This document shows positions 10,230 through 22,120 of a stretch of 64,000 bases of DNA, piece by piece. The DNA comes from Doryteuthis pealeii. Taxonomy: Eukaryota; Mollusca; Cephalopoda; Myopsida; Loliginidae. A program made the translations under genes and the position numbers. The stretch covers positions 88,290,337-88,354,336 of the forward strand of contig CM042162.1 of NCBI GenBank assembly GCA_023376005.1, written 5' to 3'. The notes beneath the pieces are model-generated. The model was not told the DNA's origin, did not search any database, and worked only from the letters and a program-made list of their open reading frames with translations. Each line of letters begins with the position of its first letter. Within the stretch, counting starts at the first letter, position 1.

Positions 10230-10740
10230 GTATACTAAATAGAGCTTCAGTCTCGATAATTTTTTAAACAAAACTCGTAACCATAGAGCTTAACTCTCGA
10301 AACTTTTTGAACACACATCGTATTTTGCAGAAAATCAATGGTTCATTTATTGTTTATTTCTGTCATTGTAAATACAGCTTTAGTCTCAAGACTTTTTGAA
10401 CACAGCTCGTATCTTTAAGAAAATTAATGTTTCATTCATTGTTCATGTTTATCTGGTAAATACAGTTTCAGTCTCGATACTTTTTTTTAAAACAAAACTC
10501 GCAAACACAGTTTTTGAACCCAGCTCATATTTTAAGAAAATTAACGTTTCATTCATTGGTCATGTCTATCTTGGTAAATACAGCTTCAGTCTCGACTATT
10601 TTTGAACTCATATCATGTTTTATAGAAAATTAATATTTCATTCATTTTTCTATTTGTTATGCTATTTAGCTTCAGGCTCGATACCTTTCTTTAAGAAAAC
10701 TTGCAAACACAGTGAGAAATACATCACTTCCGATGAGCCA
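10230..10740 (+). repeat. ~88-bp tandem repeat, block 1
   Basis: Diverged units each read 'tttttgaacacagctcgtat', 'agaaaattaaygtttcattc', 'attgttcat' and 'ggtaaatacagcttcagtct'. One unit is 10391-10480. Shorter partial units carry 'aaacaaaactcgcaaacaca'. The block ends in a non-repeated flank (10700-11150) that also follows block 3. Confidence 0.8.
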
Positions 10741-11155
10741 AATGATAGACCCACCCCCACCCCGCAAGATGGTGTTTGGCATTTTACAGAAGCACCGCAA
10801 AAGAAAATATGACATGCAGAATTGAAAAATTACAGCTTACTTTATCTTGTGTATCTCTGCTTATATTCAAAGAAGAAGCATTTCTCCAATGATGTACAGA
10901 GATGAACCAAAAGTAAATAGATGCTTCTATTTTTCACTCAGTCGTCTCTATTCCTTGTTTTACAGAGACGTAACAAATATATATGTATATCTTTATTTCT
11001 CACACAGAATGTTTTACACGTTAATCTACAGAGCAGATCTGCAGTTCAGTTCATAGACAGCTATATTTTCTGAGAACAAATACGCACTGATATACAGAGA
11101 TACGTCAAAATGCGAAAATATTTTTTTTTCTCAGGAAAGTAGAACGTCAGTCTAG
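10741..11155 (+). repeat. unique flank duplicated with the 88-bp repeat (paralogue 13260-13605)
   Basis: 'gatgagccaaatgatagac', 'gatggtgtttggcattttac', 'tgtgtatctctgcttatatt' and 'gagaacaaatacgcactgat' occur in the same order in both places. The tandem repeat and its flank were therefore copied together. No protein of known type is encoded. Confidence 0.7.
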
Positions 11156-11344
11156 TATAAAAAAAAAAAGAAAATAGAGTGGAAAAATAAATTCGACTTG
11201 TTGAAGAGAGGGGGGGGGTCAACAATGTCTTCGCCGTCACAAAATCTATAGCACAAAATCCGTCGTCGTCGCAAAACCATCAACTCAAACATCTTCAGCA
11301 GCTGAAAAAATCGCAACTCCTGCTGTCGTCACCCCACTTCTACT

Positions 11345-11640
11345 TATACAATTTTTCTTTCAACATCCGGGTGTCTGCACCTCATGCACGAGATTCTCGA
11401 GCCAAACCCGACCGCCGGAATCATCATAGCCATCATCCGGGCACCTGGCGCTTACATCCGGGACAGTAGCTTCTAGACTTCGGTGACAATGTTTGCATTC
11501 TGAAGGAAGTGGGTTCGATTCTACAGTCCGACATGTCAGGCAAAGCCTAGCCCGCTTCCTTCGAGAATACGGCAGGCCCTGACGCTCGCCACTCACCTCG
11601 TGTTCTCTGTCACAGTCAGTAACTACTGATTATCTAAAAG
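11345..11640 (-). repeat. possible tRNA-like repeat, relative at 52715-52870
   Basis: 'gtgggttcgattctac' resembles a pol III B box, and 'acatccgggcac'-type words plus a 'gcctagcccgcttcctt' end are partly shared with 52728-52860 ('aacatccgggcacg', 'caggttcgatcccagc'). The match is weak and the orientation is uncertain. Confidence 0.3.
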
Positions 11641-11689
11641 CAATTTCGCTTTTTTGCGCTTTGCCGAGCCAGCAACATTTCATGTTTTA

Positions 11690-12050
11690 AACTATAAAAA
11701 AAGAAGTATTTGAAGAAAATTAATGTTTATTCATTGTTCATTTCTGACTTAGTAAATACAGCTTCAGAGTCGGTACTTTTTGAAAACGCCTCGTATCTTA
11801 AAGCAAATTAACGTTTCATTCAGTGTTCATTTCTGTATTAGTAAATACATCTGCAGTCTGGATATCTTTTAAACACAGTTCGTATTTTGAGGAAAATGAA
11901 TGTTTCCTTTATTGTTCGTTTCGTAAATACAGCTTCAGTCTTGAGATGTTTTGAACAGTCCACGTTTCTTGAAGAAAATTAACGTTTCATTCTTTGATCG
12001 TTTCTGTTTGGGTAAATACAGCTTCAGTCTGTTTTTAAAGAATTGTGTTG
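11690..12050 (+). repeat. ~88-bp tandem repeat, block 2
   Basis: About four diverged units, each ending 'gtaaatacagcttcagtct'. Same family as blocks 1 and 3. Confidence 0.75.
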
Positions 12051-12590
12051 GATATTGTACAAACGGAAATATGAATTTCCGGTTAAATTAAACAAAGCGA
12101 ACAAAAGAAGGATGGGAAACAATAAGTTCGGAGATAGTTATCAGATCAAGGGTAGAGATGCGTAGGCTTTTGTATGACGATACGTCAATACAAAAGCCAG
12201 AGGTCAGTAGTGAAGAGACCACATTCAGGAGAGAGACGGCGGACCGACGCGGTCACGCACCGCCACGGTTTAAGGGTGGTGAGACGCCACTAGCCACCCC
12301 TTTACCTTACCTCACCATCCCAGCAGCAGTAGGAGTAGTCATTGTCAACCCTTGGGCAGTTCCCATTGTCAACGCTCGTCACCCACCACGTACAGCCGAG
12401 AGAAGAAATAAAGTCAAAACTACTATATACCATGTGTTGTAGATTTCCTTAAGCGACCACTACATATATCGTCTAAGGGTTAGATACCCGTAGTATACCA
12501 GCAACGTATACGATTCAACGTGAGTTTGAAGATGCCAGTATATAACATATACGATTCAGAGTAGCGAAGAAAGGACTATGCAACAATTGT
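12050..12590. other. non-repetitive insert between tandem-repeat blocks, no gene recognised
   Basis: A 94-codon frame (12158-12442) has no recognisable motif. The sequence is less AT-rich than its surroundings and may be part of the larger repeated element. Confidence 0.35.
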
Positions 12591-13260
12591 CATATTTTGA
12601 AGAGAATATAATTTTCTTTCATTATTCATTTACGCTTTCGTAGATACAGCTTCAGTCTTTGAATAACCTAATCGTATTTTGAAGATAATTAGCGTTTATT
12701 TCATTTTTCATTTCACTCTTGGTAAATACAGCTTCAGTCTAAAGACTTTTTGAACATACCTCCTATTTTGAAAGAAAATTAACGTTTCATCATTTTCTGT
12801 CTTTGTAAATACAGCTTTAGTCTCGATAATTCTTGAACACAGCTCGTATTTTTTAAAAATTTAACGTTTCTTTCATTGTTCATGTTTATCTTGGTAAATA
12901 CAGTTTCAGCACTGATTATTTTTTAATCTAATTTCATACTTTGAAGAAAATGAACGTTTAATTCATTCTTCATTTCTCTTTTGCTAAATAAAGCTTCAGT
13001 CTCGATAATCTTTTAACAAAACTTGCAAACACATTTTTTGAACATTGCTTGTGTTTTTAAGAAAATTAACGTTTCGTTCATTGTTCATATTTATCATGGT
13101 AAATACAGCTTCAGTCTCGACTATTTTTGAACTCATATCATATTTTAAAGAAAATTAATATTTCATTCATTTTTCATTTTGTTATTGCTAAATAGAGCTT
13201 CAGGCTCGATACTTTTCTTTAAGAAAACTCGCAAACACAGTGAGAAATACATCACTTCCG
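12590..13260 (+). repeat. ~88-bp tandem repeat, block 3
   Basis: Seven or so diverged units with the same words as block 1, followed by the shared flank. Confidence 0.8.
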
Positions 13261-13605
13261 ATGAGCCAAATGATAGACTCCCTCACCCCACAAGATGGTG
13301 TTTGGCATTTTACAGAAGAAACCGCAAAAGGGAATACGACTTGCAGAATTGAAAAATTACAGCTTACGTTATCTTGTGTATCTCTGCTTATATTCAAAGA
13401 AGAACGATTATCCAATGATGTAGAGAGATGCACCAAGAATGAACATATATCTTTATTTCGCAGATAGAAAGCTTTACACGATAATCTTCAGAGAGAAAAG
13501 ATGAGTAAATAGACAGCTGTATTTTCTGAGAACAAATACGCACTGATATATTCAGATACGTCAAAATGCGGAAAGATATTTTTCTCACGAAAGTAGAACG
13601 TCACC
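13261..13605 (+). repeat. duplicated flank of the 88-bp repeat
   Basis: Paralogue of 10741-11155, with an internal deletion of the 'taaatagatgcttctatttt' part. Confidence 0.65.
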
Positions 13606-13864
13606 ATCCACCGATTATTTAATGTTACATAATTCGTAGGTAGCTTATGAATTGTGCACGTACTGTAGTTATATCAATTTTGAATCAGAGTTCGTTAGAT
13701 TCAAAACAACGAAGGTTGAGTCGAAAATTACTCTAATCGTTATAGTTAGCTTTATTGGCGAGTAATAACCTTTTGCTAGACTCCTCAAAAAATGCACCAG
13801 TAGTACGTAAGACAGTTTTTAGTTTAGTCGCAACCCGAAATTCAGAGTGAGCTGACGCAAAAGT

Positions 13865-14105
13865 ATGGGAATGTGGAGGACTTCGTATCATCACTATTAC
13901 CCCCAGGTTCACTCTGACCCGGAGTGGATGTAGCAGTTAGGATCCCACCTACGGGTTAAATAGATAGAAAATGAGTATTAAAAATATGATTAAAAAGACT
14001 TGTGTGTACATTAAGAATAAAACAAAATCGTCTTCGGTATAAAATAACCCCATCTGTTGATATGACGTTGAATCAACCAACCAACCAACCAACCAACCAA
14101 AAAAG
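13865..14105 (+). repeat. R1 tail end with (AACC)n tail
   Basis: 'cactctgacccggagtgg' and 'gggttaaatagatag' are followed by 'gttgatatgacgttg' and a run of AACC repeats, the clearest R1 tail in the window. This tail, and the frequent truncation at the other end, suggest target-primed retrotransposition. Confidence 0.7.
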
Positions 14106-14279
14106 ACTACAAAACAATGATGTTTAAAAAATTCTAAACAGCGAGATGTCGTTTCTCAATACGCGTGGGTCCTGAGCTGGGTTTTTGTTTAATAAAGACT
14201 TGAAGAAAAACAAAAAAGTCTTGTTAATTCATTAAGATAAAAAAATGACTAGCCCAAACAGAAAGAAGAACCAGAAAGA

Positions 14280-14360
14280 GAAAACAGCCCTGTCTTCGGA
14301 CAAAATAACCCAGCGAGGGTTGACATGCAGTAAAATCCAACAAACCAACCAACCAACTGA
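14280..14360 (+). repeat. R1 tail fragment
   Basis: 'aaataacccagcgagggttg', 'acatgcagtaaaatcc' and 'aaccaaccaacc' match the R1 tail. Confidence 0.6.
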
Positions 14361-14429
14361 GGAAAGTGCTAGGATACTGAAGAGATTTGCTGTCTCTTGA
14401 ATTTCGAGGGAAAATCGATAAATTTCTTT

Positions 14430-14985
14430 AGGTGGAAGAAGAAGAGAAGAAGAGAGAAGAAGAAGAGAAAAGACAAGAAGAAGAAGAAGAAGAAGAAGAA
14501 GAAGAAGAAGATGGAAGGGACAGAAGATGAAAAACAAGATGAAGAAGAAGAAGAAGAAGAAGAAGAAGAAGAAGAAGAAGAGAAGAGAAGAAGAAGAAGA
14601 GAGAAGAAGAGGAAAAGGGCAAGAAGAAGAAGAGAAGAAGAAGAAAAGAAGAAGAAAGAGAAGATGGAAAAAGAGAAGAAGAAGAAGAAGAAGAGAAGAA
14701 GAGAAGAAGAAGAAGAAGAAGAAGAAGAGAAGAAGTAGAAGAAGAAGTAGAAGAGGAGAAGAGAAGAGAAGTAGAAGAAGAAGAAGAAGAAGAAGAAGTA
14801 GAAGAAGAAGAAGAAGAAGAAGAAGAAGAAGAAGATGGAAAAGGGCAAGAAAGAAGAAGAGAAGAAGAAATGAAGAACAAGATGAGAAGAAGAAGAAGAA
14901 GAAAAGAAGAAGAAGAATAAGAGAAGAAGAAGGGAAAAAGAGCAAGAAGAGAAGAAGAAGAAGAAGAAGAAGAAGAAGAGAGATG
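14430..14985 (+). repeat. (GAA)n polypurine tract
   Basis: About 550 bp of nearly pure purine, mainly GAA. The poly-Lys, poly-Glu and poly-Leu frames on both strands are repeat translations. Such tracts can form triplex DNA and are prone to length error in assemblies. Confidence 0.95.
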
Positions 14986-15284
14986 GACAATAATGAGACC
15001 AACTGAAAAGTTGGCCAATCTGCTGCTAATGTGAAGACGAGCGGAAGTAATGACGACTTTTAAACAGTTTCTTGTGCTAATGATTTCTGACAAACGAACA
15101 TAAAAATACTAAAAAAAACTATAAAAAAAGCCAAGAAAATCGACTGCCAGTTAAGATGATGGGCAGCAAATCGTTGAGTGCAGTCGATGTAAGAAAAAAT
15201 CTCATCGGACCAATACGGTAGACTTTGTCGATTATTAGTAAAAATGTCCCTCGGGGGTAAAGGACACATCAAAAGAGAGATTGT

Positions 15285-15301
15285 GAACGAGAGAGAGAGA
15301 G

Positions 15302-15335
<34 letters not shown>

Positions 15336-15404
15336 AGAGAGATGGTGAGTGGGAGAAGTCGAAAGGATAGAAGATAGATAAATAGATTTAGAGAGAAAGA
15401 GAGA

Positions 15405-15438
<34 letters not shown>

Positions 15439-16082
15439 AAGTTTATTATTTGTAAGATCATGGAGAGAGGGGGAGAGAGCAAGAAAGGGGTGTTTATTTG
15501 TAAGAATATACTGCTTTTAGGGGTAAAGACACGTGAAGAAGTAATATCGTGAGAGAGAGAGAGAGAGGGGGGGGAGAAGAGAAGAGAGAGTTTAAAAGAG
15601 ATATATATATTCCCTTCTTAATTTTTATATATATTATAAAGAGAGAGAGAGCGAAGGGGGGAGAGAGAGTAAAAGAGGGATATATATATATCCTCTTTAA
15701 TTTATATATATATTATATATTACTTATATAACAGAGAGAGAGAGAGAGAGGAAGAGAGAGAGAGAGAGAGAGGGGTTATTATTTGTAAGAATTTGCTAAT
15801 TTTGGTGATTAAAGGAACATACGAGAGAGAGAGAGAGAGAGAAGAGAGCAGAGAGAGATTTAGAAGAGAAAGAGTGAGAGTGAGAGAGAGAGAGGGGGTA
15901 TTTTGGAAGACTGTGATAAAAGTGTGATGTGAGTGTGAGAATGATAGATAGATACGATAGATAGATAGATAGATAGAGCGACAAACAGAAGGGTTTATTA
16001 TTGTCCAGATGTGCTGTTCGGGGTAAGAATAAGAAGAGTGGTCGAGACAGAAAGCGAGTAGGGAGGAGATAGATAGATAAAT

Positions 16083-16120
<38 letters not shown>

Positions 16121-16130
16121 AAGAGAGGGG
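15285..16130 (+). repeat. (GA)n-rich region
   Basis: GA repeats alternate with short unique words ('ttatttgtaagaat' recurs several times) and a GATA run (15945-15976). It has the look of an expanded compound satellite; the short unique words repeat at roughly 100- to 300-bp intervals. Confidence 0.9.
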
Positions 16131-16403
16131 TAGGGTTTATTCTGATAATGTGCTTGCTTATTTTGGGTGGCGGGGTAGTGGCGTAGGATGCGGTGTGTAT
16201 GGTCGTAAAACTAGTGACGCCTCAGATCGTTTTTTTCCTATAAGCACTCCAGTGAAAAAAACGGTCAAGTAAAACAAAAAAAAAAAAAACGTACAGACAC
16301 AAAACAAAAACAAAAACTCAAGAAATGAGGTGATGATAAGAAGTTGCGTTTTCTTTCTTTTAATCTTATTTGGAATTGGTCTTTTTGAGTATCTATATAT
16401 ATA

Positions 16404-16998
16404 TCTTATTATAATGGAGATTGTGTGTTTTCTGTCTGTAACGAAACTATATTACTAGCTCAAGTCACAATTCCTTCGTTATTTACGTCACATTCTCCAT
16501 GATTTTATTTATATTTAAACCTCAATTATTAATAAAATTGCTTCCACCTTTTTTTAGTGTGTCCATATTTATACAAATAACATGCAATTGTATTTATATA
16601 TCCAAATAGCGTTTACAGTGTGAATGGGAAGGTTAATTTGCATATTGATATTAAAAATGTGATTTTATTAAATATGTGCTTAGTATTATTGATTTCTAAC
16701 TGTTTGTTTTATTTTTAATGAATATAAGCAAAAATCTCTTCAATGATCTTAATGAAATCCATTAACAAGAAAAATAATGTCATTTATATTCTTTATTTCC
16801 TAATTTAAACTAATAGTTAAATAGTAAAATTCAGCATAAAGACGGGAGAGATGGAAGAGTAAGTTCATTTCTATTTTTCTATTATACCCCACTCTGTTAA
16901 ATCTTTTTATCTGCCTTCTTACTAGACTTTCTAATTAAATACGATATTTCATTACTTAAACTTAAATCTTGCACCCGGAGGGTGCATATATTTGCTAG
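16404..16998 (+). mobile_element. non-autonomous Helitron, family Hel-1 copy A
   Basis: The 5' end is A|TC ('tcttattataatggagattg'). The 3' end is a hairpin GCACCC-GGA-GGGTGC (16971-16985) 13 nt before a terminal CTAG followed by T. These are the canonical Helitron signals: TC start, CTRR end, subterminal hairpin and insertion between A and T. At about 595 bp it has no Rep/helicase coding. Other copies are 21416-22023, 38369-39092, 51015-51907 and 61362-62085. Confidence 0.85.
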
Positions 16999-17099
16999 TA
17001 TAAATATATATATATATATATTATTATATATATATATGAAAGTAACAACATAACATTGTGTTGTATGCTTTTTTAGTGACAATTTTTTGGGAGAATATG

Positions 17100-17360
17100 T
17101 GTATGAGTCGTACCTAATTTTTGAAAATATATTAATTTTATGCAATTATGTACATTTCGGCTATTAACCTCATCAGCATCATTTGTCTATAGCTCTGCTG
17201 ATGAGGCCTAATAGGCCGAAATGTTACATACATGTGATTGCTTTTCTCGATTTGTTTAGCCTTACTTTGAATAGGTATGCCCCCCTAATTCATTAATTAT
17301 TAATTATTAATTTCAAAATTAGGTACGACTCAATAGACATATTCTCCCTCCAAAAACAAA
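17100..17360. repeat. nested fold-back with hammerhead core (left contig copy)
   Basis: Same structure as 22121-22405. The hammerhead at 17193-17236 has CTGATGA, GGCCT-AAT-AGGCC and GAAA intact, but the stem III and stem I strands carry extra bases (ATGTTACATACATGTG). These extra bases are likely assembly errors. Confidence 0.7.
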
Positions 17361-18339
17361 TATATGTACATACTTTAAGGTGCAATTGTTACCATTGTTT
17401 CTAGGCAGCAAGCTTGCGATCCTTCATCACAACAAGCACCTATGAAGAAATAACTTAGAATGTCCATATTATATATTTGTTGCCTCGTGATTTTTTTTGT
17501 TGGCTGTGTTCTCTTTCAGTTTGTGTTTTATTATTGGTGTCGTGTCTTCTTGTGTTTCCTTTGATCTTCTCTATCTAGATGTGTGATTCGGCTCTAACGC
17601 TATCTTTTATTGTCTTACGAGTGAGTTTTTTTCCTGAGTGGATTGTTGCGCAAGGTTGTGATGTTTGTATGTGCGTGTGGCGTGTGCGCTGTTGTTCTTG
17701 TCCTTATTTTTCGTTGGTCTAAATGAAATCCCTAATTACGGTTGTCTGTATGGTTCTTTCTCACCGGTCGCAAGACCATATTAAAATGTTTTTTTTTTCG
17801 GTTTGACCCTGCTGTAGTCGGATAGTCTATCATGATATATAGTATAGCGTTTCAAATGATTAAAAAATACAAATTTTTTTTAAACATTTTAAATTTCTGT
17901 TTGTCCCAACGGGATTTTTGTCTCTACTCGAAAAATAAAAAAATCACTGATGAGGTCGTAAAAAAATCTCTCTGTGAGCGGATATTTTGCATTTTTTCTA
18001 TATTATTATTATTATCATAATTATAACTTCATCTGATTTAATTTTTAATATAATATAGCGTAATCCGTATACATTTTGATAACGGACCGAAACGCATTGT
18101 GTAAGTGATTGATTAAAGTGATAATCGTTAATTCATTTGTATTCCATACTACATTTCTTTTCTTTACTCATTTTCCTCATAATTTTATATATATAGAAGG
18201 ATTCTTAGTTAGCTATTGAATTTATTTGGCAGATTTTTGCTCTTTTAGTATGATTTCTACTAATTTGCATGATTTTCCATCTTGAGACGTTAATGTTATC
18301 TGCATCAAGAGGGTGGGGTTCCAATTGATTTTGGGAATG

Positions 18340-18540
18340 GGGTGAGAATATTCTGTTTCATTGCCATTACTCCAAGTCTACTCTGAGCTGGAGTGGTAGT
18401 TCTTTGGGTTACATCTATGGTGTTTAAATATAATCAAAAGATGATTTTTAAAAATGTCTTTATAATGGGTATTCAACCAATAATGGAATAAAACAAAAAA
18501 CGGTTTGATAAATATAATCAAAGGTTGACATTATTGCTGA
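18340..18540 (+). repeat. R1 tail part (left contig copy)
   Basis: Matches 23404-23620: 'cattgccattactcc', 'gagctggagtggtagt', 'aggttgacatta'. Confidence 0.6.
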
Positions 18541-18654
18541 TTGCTTTAGATGAGGCTTGATAATTTGTATTATTTGGGCTTAATCGGACTATTATCATAT
18601 CAACCGAATATAACAATCAAATTAGTGGATCTGCGAGGCTTCAGAACGAAAGGT

Positions 18655-18860
18655 GTACGTTTTGTCATGAGTTCTGATTTGAATCCTACTGAAAATCTAC
18701 GACAAGAATTCAAATTAGAATAAATCGTCGGTCCCAAAACACGTTTCAGAGGAATAGAATTGAAAAAGGAGAAAATCAAGAAAAGATTTCTTAAATTCTC
18801 AGAAATTGAAAAGAATTCTGCAAGTATAAAATAGAAGAGGCCAATGCTATAATTACGAAA
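18655..18860 (+). pseudogene. Tc1/mariner transposase C-terminal relic (left contig copy)
   Basis: Same sequence as 23731-23916, with extra frame-breaking indels. The 'SDLNPTEN' motif is readable at about 18675-18700. Confidence 0.6.
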
Positions 18861-18934
18861 TTGTTTCAATATTTTTCAATCATTCATATGAACGAATATT
18901 GTTGTTTTTTTTTCCTCTTTTGTTTATTTTTTCT

Positions 18935-19034
18935 NNNNNNNNNNNNNNNNNNNNNNNNNNNNNNNNNNNNNNNNNNNNNNNNNNNNNNNNNNNNNNNNNN
19001 NNNNNNNNNNNNNNNNNNNNNNNNNNNNNNNNNN
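18935..19034. other. assembly gap, 100 N
   Basis: A run of N of standard scaffold-gap length, so the true size is unknown. Because the flanks overlap in content, the real gap may be negative. Confidence 0.95.
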
Positions 19035-20950
19035 AAGAAGAGAGAAGAAGGAAAAAGAAGTAAGAAGAAGAACAGAAGGAAGAAGAAGAAGGAAAAAAAA
19101 AAGGGCAGAAGGAAAGGAAAAAAAGAGAGAGAAGAAAGAAAGAAGAAGAAGACAAGAAGAGATGCGGAAAAGGGGGCAAGAAAAGAAAAAAAAAAAAGAA
19201 GAGAAAAGAAGAAGGAAAGAAAAGAAGAAAGAAAGAAAAAGAAAAAAGAAAAGTAAGGAAGAGAAGAGAGAAGAAAGAGAAAAAAAAGGAGAAAAAAGAA
19301 GAGAAAAAGAAGGGAAAAGAAGGAAATGAACGAGAAAGAAGAAAAAAGAAGAAAGAAAAAAGACAAGAAAAAAAGAAAGAAGAAAAGGAAAAGAAACTAA
19401 AAGAAGAAGAAGAGAAAGAGAGGAAGAGAGAGGAAGAAAAGAAAAAACGGAAAGAAGAGAAGATGAAAGAACGAAGAGAAGAGAAAGCCAGAAGAAGCAA
19501 TAACAGAGAGCAAGAAGAAAAAGAGAGAAAGAGAGTTGTGAGGAAGAAACATAGTTAAATTTAGGAGAGAGGAAGAAAAAAAAAGAGAAGAAGAAGTAGA
19601 AGAAGAAGAAAGGAAAGAGGAGTAGAGAAACGAAGAGAAGAAGAAGAGAAGAAGAAGAGAAGAAGATGGAAAATGGCAAAAAAGACAAAGGGCAAGAAGA
19701 AGAAGAGATATGAAAAGAAGAAGAGAAAGGAGAGAAGCATGAAAAAAGTCGGCAAAAGAAGATGAAGAAAAGATGAGAAGAAGAAGAGAAAGAGAAGAAA
19801 GAAGATATAAGAAGAAGGAGAAGGAAAGAGCCAAGACGTAGAAGAAAGAAGAAGAGAAAGAAGAAGAGAAGAAAGAAGAAGAAAGAAGGAGAGATTGGAC
19901 AATAATTGAGACCAACTTGAAAAATGTTGGCAAATCTTGCGTGCTAATGTGAAGAATACGAGCGGGGAAGTAATAATGAACGACTTTTTAAACGTTTCTT
20001 GTGCTAATGTGATTTTTTTCTGACAACCGAACATAAAACTAAAAAAAACATAAATAAAAGCAAGGAAAATTCGACTGCGACGTTTAAGAATGATGGCAGC
20101 AAATGCGGTGAGTGCAGTCTCCCGAATGGTAAGAAAAAAAATCTCATCGGAACCGAATTTACGCTGGCTTAGACTTTGATGTCGATTATAGTCAAAAAAA
20201 AAGAAAATGTCCTCTCGGAGGCGGTGTTAAAACGGACACATCAAAAGGGAGAGTTGTAACGAGAGAGAGGAGAGAGAGTGAGAGAGGAAGAGAAGGAGAG
20301 ATGGAGAGGAAGAGAGACGAGAGAGAGAGTGATGGAGAGAAGTCGAAAAGTGATAAGTGATATGACGTAAATAGATTTAGAGAGGAGAGAGAGAGATGAG
20401 AGAGAGAGAGAAAGAGAGGAGGAAGTTTATCTATTGTGTAAGATCATGGCGAGAGAGGGGGAGGAGAGCAAGGGAAGGGTGTTTATTTGTAATAACTTAT
20501 AGCTGGGCTTATTCGCTGGGTAAAGAACACGTGAAAAGAGTAACATATGGTGAGATAGAGAGAGAGAGAGGGGGGAGAGAGAGTGGGGAGAGAGAGTTAA
20601 AAAGGGATATACGTATATCCCTCTCTTTTATTATATATTATATAAAGAGGAGATGAGAGAAAGGGGGGAGAAGATGTTTAAAAGAGGTATATATATATCC
20701 CTCTTTTTTTAAATACTATATACTATATATAATAATACAGAGAGAGGAGAGAGAGAGGAGAGGAGAGAGAGAGAGAGGAGAGTAGGGGTTATTTTTGTAA
20801 GAATTTGCTAATTTGTGATTAAAGGAACATACGAGCGAGTGAGAGAGAGAGAAAGAGAGAAAGAGAGAGATAGAAAGAGGAAGAGTGAGAGTGAGGAGAG
20901 AGAGGGGGTATTATTTGGAAGACTGTGATAAAAGTGTGATCGTGAGTGTG

Positions 20951-20989
<39 letters not shown>

Positions 20990-21111
20990 GAGACAAACAG
21001 AGGGTTTTTATTTCAGAATGTGCTGGTTGTACGGGTAAAGAATATGAAGAGTGTGTGCGAGACAGAAAGCCGTGTGAGGGAGAGATAGATAGATAAACGA
21101 GAGAGAGAGAC

Positions 21112-21147
<36 letters not shown>

Positions 21148-21415
21148 TAGGGTTTTATTCTGATAATGTGCTGCTTATTTTGGGTGGTGGGGTAGTGCGT
21201 AGGATTGCGGGTGTGTATGGTCGTAAAACTAGTGACGCCTCAGATCGTTTTTTTCTAAGCACTCCAGTGAAAAACGGTCAGTTAAAACAAAAAACAAAAA
21301 AAAACGTACCAGACAAAACAAAAAAACAAAACTCAAGAAATGGTGATGATTAAGAAGTTGCGTTTTCTTTCTTTTAATCTTATTTGAATTGGTCTTTTGA
21401 GTATATATATATATA

Positions 21416-22023
21416 TCTTATTATAATGGAGATTGTGTGTTTTTCTGTCTGTAACCGAAACTATATTACTACTCAAGTCACAATTCCCTTCGTTATTTAC
21501 GTCACATTCTCCATGATTTTATTTATATTTAAACCTCAATTATTAATAAATTGTTCACCTTTTTATTAGTGTTTGTCCATATTTACATACAATAACATGC
21601 AATTTATTTATATTATACAACAAAATAGCGGTTTACAGTGTGAATGGGAAGGTTAATTTGCATATTGATATTAAAATGTGATTTTTATTAAATATGTGCT
21701 TAGTCTTATTGATTTCTAACTGTTTGGTTTTATTTAATGAATATAAGCAAAAATCTCTTCATGAATCTTAAATGAAATCCATTAACAAGAAAAAAAAACT
21801 GTCATTTTATTCTTTATTCCTAATTTAACTAAATAGTTAAATAAGTAAAATTCAGCAATAAGACGGGAGAGATGGAAGAGTAAGTTCATTCTCTATTTTT
21901 CTATTATACCCCACTCTGTTACTATCTTTTTATCTGCCTTCTTACTAGACTTTCTAATTCAATACGATATTTCATTACATTAAAACTTAATACTTGCACC
22001 CGGAGGTGCAATATATTTGCTAG
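21416..22023 (+). mobile_element. non-autonomous Helitron, family Hel-1 copy B
   Basis: Starts A|TCTTATTATAATGG and ends CTAG|T at 22020-22023, with the hairpin GCACCCGGAGGTGC (one G shorter than copy A). Same locus as copy A if the contigs overlap. A TA-rich stretch and the hammerhead fold-back lie directly downstream. Confidence 0.85.
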
Positions 22024-22120
22024 TATATTATATATATATATATTATTATATAATAATATATAATATATGATAAGTAAACAACAACATTGTGTTTTGATAT
22101 GCTTTTTTAGCTGGACAATT

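Larger units (their letters stand above)
14395..18934. other. contig end, left copy of a duplicated locus
   Basis: This segment up to the first N repeats, in the same order, as 19035-24013 after the gap. Differences are scattered one- to few-base indels, denser in homopolymers and GA runs. The simplest explanation is that the end of the left contig and the start of the right contig are the same locus. See 19035-24013. Confidence 0.85.

Noticed and set aside
14232..15093. Long poly-Leu/Ser/Phe and poly-Lys/Glu reading frames
   Set aside because: They are six-frame translations of the (GAA)n tract; no stop codons occur in such repeats by composition.
17940..18115. Hammerhead-like CTGATGA with a distant GGACC-GAAA-CGCA block (also 23005-23170)
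   Set aside because: Stem II would need a loop over 100 nt and the stem I strands do not pair at the first position. Could be a remnant but is not supportable.
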